From Cellulosilyticum sp. I15G10I2 (GTDB taxonomy: Bacteria > Bacillota > Clostridia > Lachnospirales > Cellulosilyticaceae): DNA of 64,000 nt. Within the stretch, counting starts at the first letter, position 1; each line of letters opens with the position of its first letter. Under the pieces are notes generated by a model. It saw nothing but the letters and a program-made list of their open reading frames with translations. It was not told the DNA's origin and searched no databases. The DNA lies in assembly GCF_900095725.1 (NCBI RefSeq), contig NZ_FMMP01000009.1, forward strand, positions 558,001 through 622,000, given 5' to 3'. Below, one piece after another: positions 44,583 to 53,924 of the stretch. The position numbers and the translations under genes are program-made.

Positions 44583-44692
44583 TTTAAAGAACCGTCCCCT
44601 GTTACTCTATTTTAGAGAACTGTCCCCCTATTACCTTAGAGAACTGTCCCCTGTTACTCTGCTTTAACCCTCAGTCTTAAAGAAGCGTCCCC
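44583..44692 (-). repeat. Dispersed GGGGAC repeats, four units in one direction
   Basis: On the minus strand: GGGGACGGTTCTTTAAA (44583-44599), GGGGACAGTTCTCTAAA (44611-44627), GGGGACAGTTCTCTAAG (44635-44651) and GGGGACGCTTCTTTAAG (44676-44692). They lie between the first malQ stop and the terminator, in the sense of malQ transcription. Confidence 0.87.
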
Positions 44693-44717
44693 CATTATTC
44701 TCCCCATTATTCTATTC

Positions 44718-46205
44718 CTAATATTCTACTCTTTTATAGCACGCTGTAAGCTCGTATATTCTATCTGCCAATCCTTGAGTCAGGACATCTTTTTTCATTC
44801 TCCATTTCCAGTTAATGCCGAGGGTGGAGGGTCTATTCATACGGGCTTCGTTGCCTAAGCCTAAAAAATCTTGCATAGGCGCTATAGCCGTTTCTGCTGT
44901 GCTGCTCCACGCCCCCCTTATAACTCCCCAGTGGCAACCTTCTTTATCATCAAGCTTGAGATACTTTTTGGCATACGCTACATCTTTTTTATCGCCCGTT
45001 GTATCTATCCAACCGACTGTTGTGTCATTATCATGGGTACCTGTATAAACGATACAGTTTTTATTATAATTATGGGGCAAATAGCTGCTTTCTTCTGTCG
45101 TGCTAAATGCAAACTGAAGTATTTTCATACCAGGATAACCAGTTACATCTCTAAAGTCTATGACTTCCTGCGTAAGGTATCCTAAATCCTCAGCAATAAT
45201 AGCCACTTCTCCAAGTTTTGCATAAATGGCATCAAAGAGCTTCATAGCAGGGCCTTTTACCCATTTACCGTTTTCGGCTGTTTCATCTCCAAAAGGGATT
45301 TCCCAATAAGCTTCAAAGCCTCTAAAATGATCTATCCTTACCACGTCATAGAGCTTAAAACTTTCTTTAATCCTATCTATCCACCAACTGAACCCTGTTT
45401 GCTCTAAGTACTCCCAGTCATAGATAGGATTACCCCATAGCTGCCCTGTATCTGAAAAAGCATCTGGCGGACATCCCGCTACAACAGTTGGATTTTTATG
45501 AGTGTCCAGCTTAAACAGTTCTGCATTCGCCCAAGTATCAGCGCTGTCTATCGCTACATAAATCGGAATATCTCCTATAATTTTTATACCTAAGTCATTA
45601 ACATAAGCTTTTAGAGCTCTCCATTGTTTAAAAAACTGATACTGCACAAAAATCCAATACTCAATCTCATCTTTTAATGCTATTTTGTAGGCTTCTAGTG
45701 CCTCTTTCTCTCTTAACTTAATAGCGTCATCCCACTCTTGCCAGCTTAAAAGACCCATTTTATTTTTGATCGCCATATACATTGCATAATCCTCAAGCCA
45801 AAGCTTATTTTCTGCTTTAAATAGGGCTATTTCTTGCTTTAACATATCTTTGCCATTATGATAAGCTATCCTTAGAATATCAAACCTCTTTTCAAATAAC
45901 CTGCCATAATCTACTTCCGTTTCATCTATCCCAAAATCTATATTTTCAAAGTCTTCTTCTTTAAGAAGGCCTTCTTTTTCGAGTAGTTTAAAATCTATAA
46001 AATAGGGGTTGCCTGCATACGCCGAAAAAGCTTGGTAGGGTGAATCTCCATAACCTGTATGTCCTAATGGAAGTATCTGCCAATAGCTTTGACCTGATGC
46101 TTTAAGAAAATCTGCAAATTTATAGGCCTGTTCCCCAAATGTTCCTATCCCATAGTCTTCTGGCAAAGAAGATATATGCATCAAAATCCCACTCGCTCTA
46201 CTCAT
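44718..46205 (-). CDS. malQ: 4-alpha-glucanotransferase (first copy)
   Basis: 495 residues of GH77 amylomaltase. RASGILMHISSLPEDYGIGTFG at the N-terminus (segment GILMHISSLPEDYGIGTFG), GDIPIYVAIDSADTW, VVRIDHFRGFEAYW (nucleophile Asp), AIIAEDLGYLT (acid/base Glu) and YTGTHDNDTTVGW (transition-state Asp) are all present. It transfers maltodextrin chains so that phosphorylase can use them. Start 46205 by comparison with the second copy, where only this ATG has a ribosome site; a GTG 12 bases upstream is also possible. It follows lacI by 51 bases in the same direction. Confidence 0.93.
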   Translation of the reverse strand: MSRASGILMHISSLPEDYGIGTFGEQAYKFADFLKASGQSYWQILPLGHTGYGDSPYQAFSAYAGNPYFIDFKLLEKEGLLKEEDFENIDFGIDETEVDYGRLFEKRFDILRIAYHNGKDMLKQEIALFKAENKLWLEDYAMYMAIKNKMGLLSWQEWDDAIKLREKEALEAYKIALKDEIEYWIFVQYQFFKQWRALKAYVNDLGIKIIGDIPIYVAIDSADTWANAELFKLDTHKNPTVVAGCPPDAFSDTGQLWGNPIYDWEYLEQTGFSWWIDRIKESFKLYDVVRIDHFRGFEAYWEIPFGDETAENGKWVKGPAMKLFDAIYAKLGEVAIIAEDLGYLTQEVIDFRDVTGYPGMKILQFAFSTTEESSYLPHNYNKNCIVYTGTHDNDTTVGWIDTTGDKKDVAYAKKYLKLDDKEGCHWGVIRGAWSSTAETAIAPMQDFLGLGNEARMNRPSTLGINWKWRMKKDVLTQGLADRIYELTACYKRVEY

Positions 46206-46256
46206 TATCAGACTCACCTTCTCTCCTCAAATATTATTCCTTAGTGCTAATTTATA

Positions 46257-47261
46257 TTAAATCTTTTTTGTGCTATTGCCCTCTAGAAGCTCCACATCTA
46301 ATACGATATGTTTATTTTGTGATTCACCACTAAGGAGCTCAAATAGCAAATCAACGCTCATCTTCGAGAGTTCATCTTTTGGTTGTTTAACAGTTGTAAG
46401 CGTTGGCTCGTAATACTTGGCAACGTCCATGCCATCAAAGCCAACGATAGAAATATCATCTCTGATTCTTAGACCCAAGTTTACAACCGCCTTAGCTACC
46501 CCTATAGCCATCATATCCGATATAGCAAAAATGGCTGTTACTTCTTTATTTTCCTTCAAAAAAGCAGTTGCTCTCTCATAGGCTTTATTGATTTCATATT
46601 CTCCATATATTAAGTAATGATCTTTTGTCTCAAGCCCATTATCCTCAAGGGCCTTTTTATATCCTTCATATCTTATGACCCCAACACCCAAGTCATCCTT
46701 GTCACCTAACATAATACATATATTGCGATGTCCATTTTGTATAAGATAATTTGTGGCTTCATAGGCCGCATTATCATCTGCAATACCTATTGTAGAAAAA
46801 CTATTCCATGCTTTTTGTGTTTTCATATTCACACATAATAAAACAATAGCTACCTCAAGATCGTCAAAACTCTCTTCTTTTATATCTATAAAGTTGCCTC
46901 CCAAGCAGATAACGCCCTGAAGCTTTTTTTCTTTAATAAATCCAACAAGTGTATCTAAATCATTGGGGTTATTATGATGTTGCAAAATCATCGTATAGCC
47001 TGCCCCTTCTACACTGGTACTGATATTTTTTAGTATAGCTGAAAAAAACGGATTGAATACCCCTTTTACTAAAATGCCTATGTTTTTCGTATTGGATTGT
47101 TTGAGTATTCTAGCACTATTATTGGGTACATAGTTGTATTCTTTAATAATCCCGAGTACCTTTTCTCTTGTTTCAGCTTTTACATCTGGATGGTTATTTA
47201 TAACTCTGGATACAGTACTTACCCCTACCCCTGAAATTTTTGCAATATCTGTAATAGTCAT
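46257..47261 (-). CDS. LacI-family transcriptional regulator (maltodextrin)
   Basis: 334 residues. Helix-turn-helix TITDIAKISGVGVSTVSRVINNHPDVK at the start (segments ITDIAKISGVGVSTVSRVIN), hinge helix NSARILKQSNTKNIGILV, then a periplasmic-binding-like sensor domain. ATG at 47261 follows AAGGGGGG. It is encoded between malQ and the maltodextrin ABC genes. Probable operators, shared by malE and the glgP-malQ2 operon, are at 51091-51118 and 55443-55470. The predicted role is repression in the absence of maltodextrin, as for MalR. Confidence 0.9.
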   Translation of the reverse strand: MTITDIAKISGVGVSTVSRVINNHPDVKAETREKVLGIIKEYNYVPNNSARILKQSNTKNIGILVKGVFNPFFSAILKNISTSVEGAGYTMILQHHNNPNDLDTLVGFIKEKKLQGVICLGGNFIDIKEESFDDLEVAIVLLCVNMKTQKAWNSFSTIGIADDNAAYEATNYLIQNGHRNICIMLGDKDDLGVGVIRYEGYKKALEDNGLETKDHYLIYGEYEINKAYERATAFLKENKEVTAIFAISDMMAIGVAKAVVNLGLRIRDDISIVGFDGMDVAKYYEPTLTTVKQPKDELSKMSVDLLFELLSGESQNKHIVLDVELLEGNSTKKI

Positions 47262-47282
47262 TTTATCCCCCCTTATCATTTG

Positions 47283-47308
47283 TTTACATGAATTATTTAC
47301 ATGAATTA
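47283..47308. repeat. Tandem 13 bp repeat in the lacI leader
   Basis: TTTACATGAATTA occurs twice without a gap, 22 bases before the lacI start. It may be an operator for a second regulator or just a slipped duplication. Confidence 0.45.
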
Positions 47309-47507
47309 TTAGCCTATTTAATAAGCATCATTCTATCATATAATCTATAAGTAAGATTTCATTTGTTAATACGTCTTAATTTATTTAAATGTATGATCTA
47401 TAAATATAGTTTTCATTTCTGATTCTATTATGATTATTTTAAAAAGTCAATTTATAGCTCGTCTTTAATCATTATAATTTTTTTCCTATGCATTTTATAT
47501 TATTTTT

Positions 47508-47601
47508 TTATATATAGATTTCACATCTTTAAATTTTAGTTATTCACGATAATAGTGATGTGAAATCATTCTGTGAAACAACATTATAGTGATGAATAAC
47601 T
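47508..47601. promoter_or_regulatory. Nested inverted repeats in the lacI-malG gap, partly repeated upstream of fruK
   Basis: The 511-base gap holds GATTTCACATC (47517-47527) matched by GATGTGAAATC (47557-47567), interleaved with AGTTATTCAC (47538-47547) matched by TGAATAACT (47593-47601). The first ~35 bases (47508-47542) recur almost exactly at 55607-55641 in the fruK leader. The arrangement could be a set of operator sites or a transcript that can pseudoknot. The function is unknown. Flanking parts of the gap show only AT-rich DNA. Confidence 0.45.
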
Positions 47602-47772
47602 CAAGTTTATATGTTATTTCTCTATAATTAAACAAAGATGACTTCCACTTTACATAGAAATCATCTCTATTATTTTCTATTTATCACTTTTTTATTATAT
47701 TCCTTTATATTTGATATGATACTCAGTGTTATATTTATACGCTTATGAAGCTTATCCTATGTATAACATAGA

Positions 47773-48597
47773 TTACTTGATTGACCCTTGCATAACGCCT
47801 TTAATAATATGCTTTTGCATTGCCAAATAAAATATAATAATAGGTAGCATGGCTATGATTAATCCAGCAAGACCTAAATCCCATCTCTTTGAAAACTGAC
47901 CAAAAAAGTAAAACATTTTAAGTGGTATTGTCTGCCACTCTGGTTTATTAATAACAAGTTGTGGAAGAAGAAAATCATTCCATATCCACATAGCATTTAA
48001 TATAGAAACTGTTACTGTGATTGGCTTAAGAAGCGGAAATACTACCCTCCAAAAAATCTGAAATTTATTACAGCCATCTATAACAGCCGCTTCTTCTATT
48101 TCTACGGGTACACTTTTTACAAATCCATGATAAAGTACAACTGAAAGTGGTGCCCCAAATCCTAAATACATAAATATAATGCCCCCAGGATTTAACAAAT
48201 TAAGCTGGCCCATAATTCTTATAAGGGGCAGCATAACTGCTTGAAAAGGAATAAGCAGTGCTGAAGAAAGCAGTAAAAATATAAATGTACTTCCCTTTGT
48301 TTTAGTTCTAACAAGCATCCAAGCTGCCATGGAGGCAAATACTATAATAAGCAGTATTGAAATAACCGTTATAAGCAAAGAATTCATGGCGGATCTTAAA
48401 AAGTTTAGTTTTATAAAAGCTTCTACATAATTATTGAGTGTAAAGTATTTACCCGGCAGCCCTATGACATCAATCAAAAAACCTTTTTGCGTTTTTAGAG
48501 AATTGATAACGGCAAGATAAAATGGAGCTAGAAATAGTGCTGCTGAAAAAATTCCGATAATACCTAATCCAAGTTTACTTGTCTTTTTTTCTACCAT
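47773..48597 (-). CDS. malG: Carbohydrate ABC transporter permease (MalG-like)
   Basis: 274 residues with six membrane helices and the EAA loop EEAAVIDGCNKFQIFWRVVFPLLKP (segments EEAAVIDGCNKFQIFWRVV). It belongs to the CUT1 family for di- and oligosaccharides. Its ATG overlaps the stop of the malF-like gene. No ATPase gene is present in the locus; a shared MsmK/UgpC-type ATPase elsewhere is expected, as in many Firmicutes. Confidence 0.88.
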   Translation of the reverse strand: MVEKKTSKLGLGIIGIFSAALFLAPFYLAVINSLKTQKGFLIDVIGLPGKYFTLNNYVEAFIKLNFLRSAMNSLLITVISILLIIVFASMAAWMLVRTKTKGSTFIFLLLSSALLIPFQAVMLPLIRIMGQLNLLNPGGIIFMYLGFGAPLSVVLYHGFVKSVPVEIEEAAVIDGCNKFQIFWRVVFPLLKPITVTVSILNAMWIWNDFLLPQLVINKPEWQTIPLKMFYFFGQFSKRWDLGLAGLIIAMLPIIIFYLAMQKHIIKGVMQGSIK

Positions 48598-49463
48598 TAC
48601 ATTTCTACCTCCCTCTTCTTACTCAAATACATTTGTGTTAATGCAACCATCGCCAGTACAATCAAAAAGATAACAGCCTTCGCCTGAGCGAGCCCAAACG
48701 TATTAAATTTAAATGCTGTATTATAGATATTCATAGCTACCATTTGTGTAGCATTACCCGGTCCTCCGCCTGTTAGTGATAAGTTTTGATCATATAACTT
48801 AAATGAATTGGATAAGGTCAAGAAGATACCTACTGTAAAAGCTGGTGCTACAAGTGGTATGGTAATACCCTTTAGTACTTGCCAATTAGTGGCGCCATCT
48901 ATAGCCGCTGCTTCTAAGACGCTGTCAGGGATGTTTTGTATGCCCGATATGTAAATAACCATCATATACCCTGCCATCTGCCATGTCATAAGAATAACGA
49001 GTCCCCAGAACCCTGTCGCCTCAGTTGAGAGCCATCCTCTTAAGAATTCTATACCAAACTTTGCACCTATTGCATCAAACCCTTTTGTAAATATAAATTG
49101 CCATATAAATCCTAGTACTAATCCTCCTATGAGGTTAGGTATAAAGAATGCCCCTCTTAAAAAGTTGCTCCCTTTTAATCCTGAAGTTACAAGAAGCGCT
49201 AGTAAAAAGCCTACTAAGTTGATACTTATGATAGAAACTACCGCAAACTTGGCAGTGAACCAAAAGGTTGTAAAAAATTCTATGTCTTTAAATACTTTTA
49301 TGTAGTTTTCAAACCCTACATATTCAATTTTACTAGCTATCCCATTCCAAGATGTAAATGAGTAAGCGATTCCCATTAGCGTAGGTATTACCAGCACTAC
49401 TGTAAAAGCAAATAATATAGGCCCTACAAATATCCAAAACCATTTTTTTGAACCTTTCTGCAT
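48597..49463 (-). CDS. malF: Carbohydrate ABC transporter permease (MalF-like)
   Basis: 288 residues, six membrane helices, EAA loop LEAAAIDGATNWQVLKGITIPLV (segments LEAAAIDGATNWQVLKGIT). It lacks the long second periplasmic loop of E. coli MalF, as is normal in Firmicutes. It pairs with the MalG-like permease and follows the binding protein by 77 bases. Confidence 0.88.
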   Translation of the reverse strand: MQKGSKKWFWIFVGPILFAFTVVLVIPTLMGIAYSFTSWNGIASKIEYVGFENYIKVFKDIEFFTTFWFTAKFAVVSIISINLVGFLLALLVTSGLKGSNFLRGAFFIPNLIGGLVLGFIWQFIFTKGFDAIGAKFGIEFLRGWLSTEATGFWGLVILMTWQMAGYMMVIYISGIQNIPDSVLEAAAIDGATNWQVLKGITIPLVAPAFTVGIFLTLSNSFKLYDQNLSLTGGGPGNATQMVAMNIYNTAFKFNTFGLAQAKAVIFLIVLAMVALTQMYLSKKREVEM

Positions 49464-49540
49464 ATTACCACCACCTTTATTTTAATAGAGTGCATAGAGA
49501 AATCCTCTATGCACTTTTAATCATATTCTTTCTATTTTTT

Positions 49541-50908
49541 CTATTTTCTAGCTTCTGCCCATTTCGCCTTAGACTCAGCTATTACTTCATCCCATGACAC
49601 CTGTCCCGCTAAGTATTTTTGAAGGTTTACACCTAATACATCCATACCCCAAGCTGTTGGATAACCCATAAATACCCATGAAGTTGTTTTGCCTTCTGCT
49701 TGATATCTCATAATGTCTCTTCCTAGAGAGTCTTTTGCTGGATAATTATCATATCCTGTGAATGGTGGAATGAAGAAAAATTTATTAACCACAATGTCTT
49801 TACCTTCATCTGATGTATACAGCCAGCTTAAGAAATCTTTAGCTGCTTGTTTTTCAGAATCTGATTTATCTTTATTAACTGCCCAGTACATTGGTACGCC
49901 AAGAGGTATTGAATCTCCGCCTACTGGAAGGAACCCAAGATTTTCAGCTACTTCCGGATCAATATTATTGATATCTCCGAATACCCAGTTACCTTGTTGA
50001 ATAGCTGCTACGCGCTCTATTCCAAGACCTTGACCTACTTGGGTTGAATAGTCTACCGCATTAAGCTTTTGTGGAGACGCCGCATTTGGTGAGTATTTAA
50101 TCATAAGATCAATATATGCTTGAAAATCAGTGTTATTTTCAAACTTAATCTCTTTTGCATTAAATGCATCAACACCTGTTGGGAATTCTTGATTAATAAA
50201 TATATTTGATGCATGAAGTCCTGTTACCCATGTTTCTTTTCCAGGCAGTTCTACTACGGCTTCTAGTAATGGGAATTTATCTTTTAATTCGCCTGATTTA
50301 ATTTTTGCATCTAAACTTGCAAATGCTGTATCCATTGAAGCTGTATCTTTAATTGTAGATACGTCAATGCCAGCTGCTTCAAAGATCGCTTTGTTATAAA
50401 CAACACCGTAGCCTTCTACTGCTAAAGGCATACCATATGGTTTACCATCTACTGTAACAGCACCAAGTGTCCCGCCCGCTGTACTAACCCATTCTTGATC
50501 TCCTAAGTCTTCTAACTTTTCCATCCAGTCTTCTACATCTTGTGGGCCGCCAACATTATAAATAGTTGGTTCTTGACCCGATTGGAATTTTGCTTTAAGC
50601 GCAGCGCCGTAATCATCTCCGCCGCCAACAGTTGTTAGATTAATTTTAACATTTGGATTGTTTGATGTATAGAGGTCAATTGCTTTTTGTAGTTCTTCTG
50701 CAATTTCTACTTTGAATTGGAATATGTCTAAGGTTACAGATTCACTCGCTTGTGCCTTCGCATCGTCTTTCTTCTCTTCTTTGTTCCCAGCAGCTGGTGC
50801 AGCTTGGCCACCCTCATTTTTTTGTCCTGCACAGCCTGTCATTCCTAGTACCATTGAAGTTGCAAGTGTTACTGTTAATACACCTTTAATCGCTTTGTTT
50901 AGTTTCAT
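49541..50908 (-). CDS. malE: Maltodextrin-type substrate-binding lipoprotein
   Basis: 455 residues. Lipobox GMTGC (Cys ~26), then a Lys/Glu/Ala linker. The type I solute-binding fold of the CUT1 class follows: ALKAKFQSGQEPTIYNVGGPQDVEDW (segments LKAKFQSGQEPTIYNVGG), NKAIFEAAGIDVSTI and FLSWLYTSDEGKDIVVNKFFFIPP (segments KDFLSWLYTSDEGKD). It delivers oligosaccharide to the permeases. The sugar is inferred from neighbours (malQ, glgP, LacI) to be maltodextrin. A consensus promoter and an operator precede it. Confidence 0.85.
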   Translation of the reverse strand: MKLNKAIKGVLTVTLATSMVLGMTGCAGQKNEGGQAAPAAGNKEEKKDDAKAQASESVTLDIFQFKVEIAEELQKAIDLYTSNNPNVKINLTTVGGGDDYGAALKAKFQSGQEPTIYNVGGPQDVEDWMEKLEDLGDQEWVSTAGGTLGAVTVDGKPYGMPLAVEGYGVVYNKAIFEAAGIDVSTIKDTASMDTAFASLDAKIKSGELKDKFPLLEAVVELPGKETWVTGLHASNIFINQEFPTGVDAFNAKEIKFENNTDFQAYIDLMIKYSPNAASPQKLNAVDYSTQVGQGLGIERVAAIQQGNWVFGDINNIDPEVAENLGFLPVGGDSIPLGVPMYWAVNKDKSDSEKQAAKDFLSWLYTSDEGKDIVVNKFFFIPPFTGYDNYPAKDSLGRDIMRYQAEGKTTSWVFMGYPTAWGMDVLGVNLQKYLAGQVSWDEVIAESKAKWAEARK

Positions 50909-51090
50909 ATTATATAACCCCCTCTATTTTATTTCTCTTTAATGAATTTATATATTAAATTTGGTACAGGTTTTTAGACCTGCCAAATCAATATTTAATG
51001 CACACCTTAAATTATGTAGTATTCTTAATCGTTCTTGAAATGATAAGTCTATTTTTAGTTAATATGTCCAAAATTATACTTATTCACATT

Positions 51091-51118
51091 CCCGGTAACC
51101 TTATCGGTATCGTTTCCA
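51091..51118. promoter_or_regulatory. LacI-type operator upstream of malE
   Basis: CCCGGTAACCTTATCGGTATCG, then TTTCCA. It contains two GGTA-based half-sites and matches the sequence at 55443-55470 at 24 of 28 positions. It begins five bases after the -10 box of the malE promoter, where a bound repressor would block initiation. Confidence 0.78.
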
Positions 51119-51123
51119 ATTTC

Positions 51124-51152
51124 ATTCTAATATAACTTTACTAAAAAGTCAA
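51124..51152 (-). promoter_or_regulatory. Promoter of the malEFG operon
   Basis: TTGACT (51147-51152) and TAGAAT (51124-51129) on the minus strand with a 17-base spacer, immediately upstream of the operator. A long leader of about 200 bases separates it from malE. Confidence 0.75.
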
Positions 51153-51247
51153 CTATATTTTTGCCATTCGAAGTATTTTTTTATTCATTTTATATACTCT
51201 TTGTATAATAACTCTTCACCCTTTAGGGGCAGATATTTTGGATATTT

Positions 51248-51303
51248 TGGGACAGTTCTCTAATAATCCATATGCTAAAAACCCAAATTAAAGAACCGTC
51301 CCT
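51248..51303. repeat. REPIN, imperfect arms
   Basis: TGGGACAGTTCTCTAAT (51248-51264) faces ATTAAAGAACCGTCCCT (51287-51303). The arms mispair at two inner positions and the outer G is replaced on both sides, so it is an older or mixed pair. It lies between malE and the tandem array. Confidence 0.8.
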
Positions 51304-51397
51304 TATATGTGCCTTATATCTAACCTATATTTCTACTACCCTGATTTTTTATCCTTATATTAGAAAATTACCCTCAATCACTTAGCTCTACCGTCAT

Positions 51398-51558
51398 TAT
51401 GGAGAACTGTCCCCATCTCTTTGCTTTGCCGCCATTATTGGAGAAACGTCCCCTTCTCTTTGCTCTGCCGCCATTATTGGAGAACTGTCCCCATCTCTTT
51501 GCTTTGGAGAAACGTCCCCATCATTTTGCTCTACCACCATCATTGGAGAAACGTCCCC
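51398..51558 (-). repeat. Tandem array of five GGGGAC repeat units
   Basis: Units end at 51414, 51453, 51492, 51519 and 51558, i.e. spacing 39, 39, 27 and 39 bases. The intervening sequence is also conserved (TCTCTTTGCT, then CTGCCGCCATTA). The cores alternate GGGGACAGTTCTCC and GGGGACGTTTCTCC (minus strand). The last core ends two bases before the glgP stop codon. The array would be transcribed as the 3' end of the glgP message. Confidence 0.9.
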
Positions 51559-51560
51559 AA

Positions 51561-53924
51561 TTATTGTTTCGTTGCCTTTTGGATGCCCCAGATTTCTTGT
51601 GCGTATTGCATAATGGTTCTGTCACTTGAGAAGATGCCTGAATTTGCGATATTCATGAGGCTCATTTTTGCCCACTCTTTTTGATTTTTATATGATGCAA
51701 AAACTTTGTCCTGCGCTTCTTTAAAGGCTTTAAAGTCAGCAAGCAAGAAATAGGTATCACCTTCTCTAAGGAGCGATTTATAGAGATCTTCAAATTCTCC
51801 TGTATCACCATCATCAAACGTATCATCTATTAAGCTGTCTATAACACGTTTAAGTTCTGGATCCTCTTCGTAGTATCCCTTGGCATCATAGGTATCTCCT
51901 ATTTTCTCAATGTCTTCTACACGAAGTCCAAAAATAAAGTTGTTTTCTTCTTTGCCTTCTCTTACAATCTCTACATTAGCCCCATCATAAGTTCCAAATG
52001 TAAGCGCCCCATTAACCATAAACTTCATATTGCCTGTTCCTGATGCTTCTTTGCCCGCTGTTGAGATTTGTTTAGAAATTTCTGCTGCGGGGAATAGCTT
52101 TTCTCCGTAGGATACTCTATAGTTCTCTACAAAGATTACTTTGATTTTACCGTCAATCGTTTTATCATTATTAACGAGCTTTGCTATCTGTCCTATATAT
52201 TTAACAATCGCTTTAGCTCTTACATAGCCTGGAAATGCCTTAGCACCAAAAATAAACGTAACTTTAGGCATATCCATACTCGGATTTTCTTTTAATCTAT
52301 AATATAGATCTAAAATATAGAATGCATTAAGTAGCTGACGTTTGTATTCATGCAACCGCTTAATTTGAATATCAAATAATGAATTTGGATCAATATCTAT
52401 GCCTTCATTTTCCTTGATGTAGGCTGCAAGCTGCTCTTTTTTTACCCTTTTGATCTCACTCAGTCTACCCAGTACACCCTCATCATTTACAAACTTTTCA
52501 AGTTCCTTGATTTTAGATAAATCAGTTACCCACTCTTCACTACCTAAGAGCTCCGTAATATAGCCGGATAATTCTTTATTTGCAAGCTTGAGCCATCTCC
52601 TTGGCGTAATCCCATTCGTTTTATTCTGAAATTTATTTGGATAGAGTTCGTACCAATTACGCAGTTCTGTATCTTTAAGAATATCTGTATGCAGCTGCGC
52701 GACACCATTAACCGCAAAACCAATATAGATTGCAAGATTAGCCATACGTACCTGCCTATTATAAACGATCTTAAAGGCATTGACTTGATCTTGTGTATAA
52801 CGTTTAACTTTAAGTTCTCTCATAAACATCTTATCAATTTCTTTAATAATCACAAGAATTCTAGGAAATAATCTGTCGATAAGTTTAATATCCCATTTTT
52901 CCAAGGCTTCTGCTAAAATAGTATGATTTGTATAGGCAAATACTGATTTGCTGATAGTCACAGCTTCATCAAAGCTTACATTTTCTTCATCAACTAAAAG
53001 CCTAATAAACTCTGGTATCGCAAGGACTGGATGGGTGTCATTTAGCTGCACTGCATGCAGACTGCTAAAGTTATTAAAGTCTGTACCATGAAGTAACTTA
53101 TGGGTCCTAATCATATCTTTTAAGCTTGCACTTACCATAAAATATTGCTGACGCAGTCTAAGAAGCTTCCCTTCTGTCTTTGAATCATTAGGGTAAAGTA
53201 CTCTTGAAATATCCTCAGCTCTATTTTTTACTTTAACTGCCTTATCATATTCTTGTTTATTAAAAAGATCAAAGTCAAAACTTATCAAAGACTCACATTG
53301 CCATAATCTAAGGGTATTAATGTTTTTTGAGCCATAACTAATGATTGGGATATCATAAGGAACAGCCTTTACACTATAATCTTTAAACTCTACGGTTACT
53401 GCCTCGTCTTCGCGACGTATACTCCATGGATCGCCATATTTAAGCCAATTATCAATTTCTTCTACCTGAGCACCATCTACTATCTTTTGATTAAAAAGCC
53501 CATTTGAATAACGAATCCCATACCCTTGAAGCGGTAGATTCATTGTAGCTCCTGAATCCATAAAGCAGGCAGCAAGACGTCCAAGTCCGCCATTTCCAAG
53601 CCCTGCATCTTCTTCGATTTCTTCGATCTTGTTAATGTTTAAGTTGAACTCTTCAAGTAATCCTTTAACTTCATCATAGGCACCCATACTTATTAAGTTA
53701 TTGCCTAGGGCACGCCCCATAAGGTATTCGGCAGATAGATAATACGCCTTTTTCCCTTGATTATAAAGGTTTTTGGTATCATACCAGTCATCTGCTACTT
53801 GTTCTAAAAGCGCAAGTGATAAGGCATTAAAAACTTCATATTCACGAGCCTCACCAAGGGGTTTACCATACTTCACTTTACAATGTTTAATCATACTGTT
53901 TTTTAAGTCTTCCCTATTTATCAT
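51561..53924 (-). CDS. glgP: Glycogen/maltodextrin phosphorylase
   Basis: 787 residues of GT35. GNGGLGRLAACFMDSGATMNLPL (segments EDAGLGNGGLGRLAACFMDS), IQIKRLHEYKRQLLN-type motif (LFDIQIKRLHEYKRQLLN) and the PLP-lysine region EASGTGNMKFMVNGALTFGT (with GANVEI) are clear. It releases glucose-1-phosphate from maltodextrin or glycogen. At 787 residues it is in the short, bacterial maltodextrin class. It overlaps the second malQ by 11 bases and is the last gene of that operon; the tandem repeat array follows its stop directly. Confidence 0.94.
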   Translation of the reverse strand: MINREDLKNSMIKHCKVKYGKPLGEAREYEVFNALSLALLEQVADDWYDTKNLYNQGKKAYYLSAEYLMGRALGNNLISMGAYDEVKGLLEEFNLNINKIEEIEEDAGLGNGGLGRLAACFMDSGATMNLPLQGYGIRYSNGLFNQKIVDGAQVEEIDNWLKYGDPWSIRREDEAVTVEFKDYSVKAVPYDIPIISYGSKNINTLRLWQCESLISFDFDLFNKQEYDKAVKVKNRAEDISRVLYPNDSKTEGKLLRLRQQYFMVSASLKDMIRTHKLLHGTDFNNFSSLHAVQLNDTHPVLAIPEFIRLLVDEENVSFDEAVTISKSVFAYTNHTILAEALEKWDIKLIDRLFPRILVIIKEIDKMFMRELKVKRYTQDQVNAFKIVYNRQVRMANLAIYIGFAVNGVAQLHTDILKDTELRNWYELYPNKFQNKTNGITPRRWLKLANKELSGYITELLGSEEWVTDLSKIKELEKFVNDEGVLGRLSEIKRVKKEQLAAYIKENEGIDIDPNSLFDIQIKRLHEYKRQLLNAFYILDLYYRLKENPSMDMPKVTFIFGAKAFPGYVRAKAIVKYIGQIAKLVNNDKTIDGKIKVIFVENYRVSYGEKLFPAAEISKQISTAGKEASGTGNMKFMVNGALTFGTYDGANVEIVREGKEENNFIFGLRVEDIEKIGDTYDAKGYYEEDPELKRVIDSLIDDTFDDGDTGEFEDLYKSLLREGDTYFLLADFKAFKEAQDKVFASYKNQKEWAKMSLMNIANSGIFSSDRTIMQYAQEIWGIQKATKQ

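Noticed and set aside
51398-51558. Regularly spaced direct repeats that could suggest a CRISPR array
   Set aside because: The spacers are themselves repeated, units match the dispersed family, and no cas genes are near. It is a tandem REP array.
51399-51684. Two overlapping plus-strand frames encoding repetitive ENCPHLFALPP/RNVPFSLLCRHYW peptides
   Set aside because: They are translations of the 39 bp tandem array without a ribosome site, and they run into the 3' end of glgP on the other strand.
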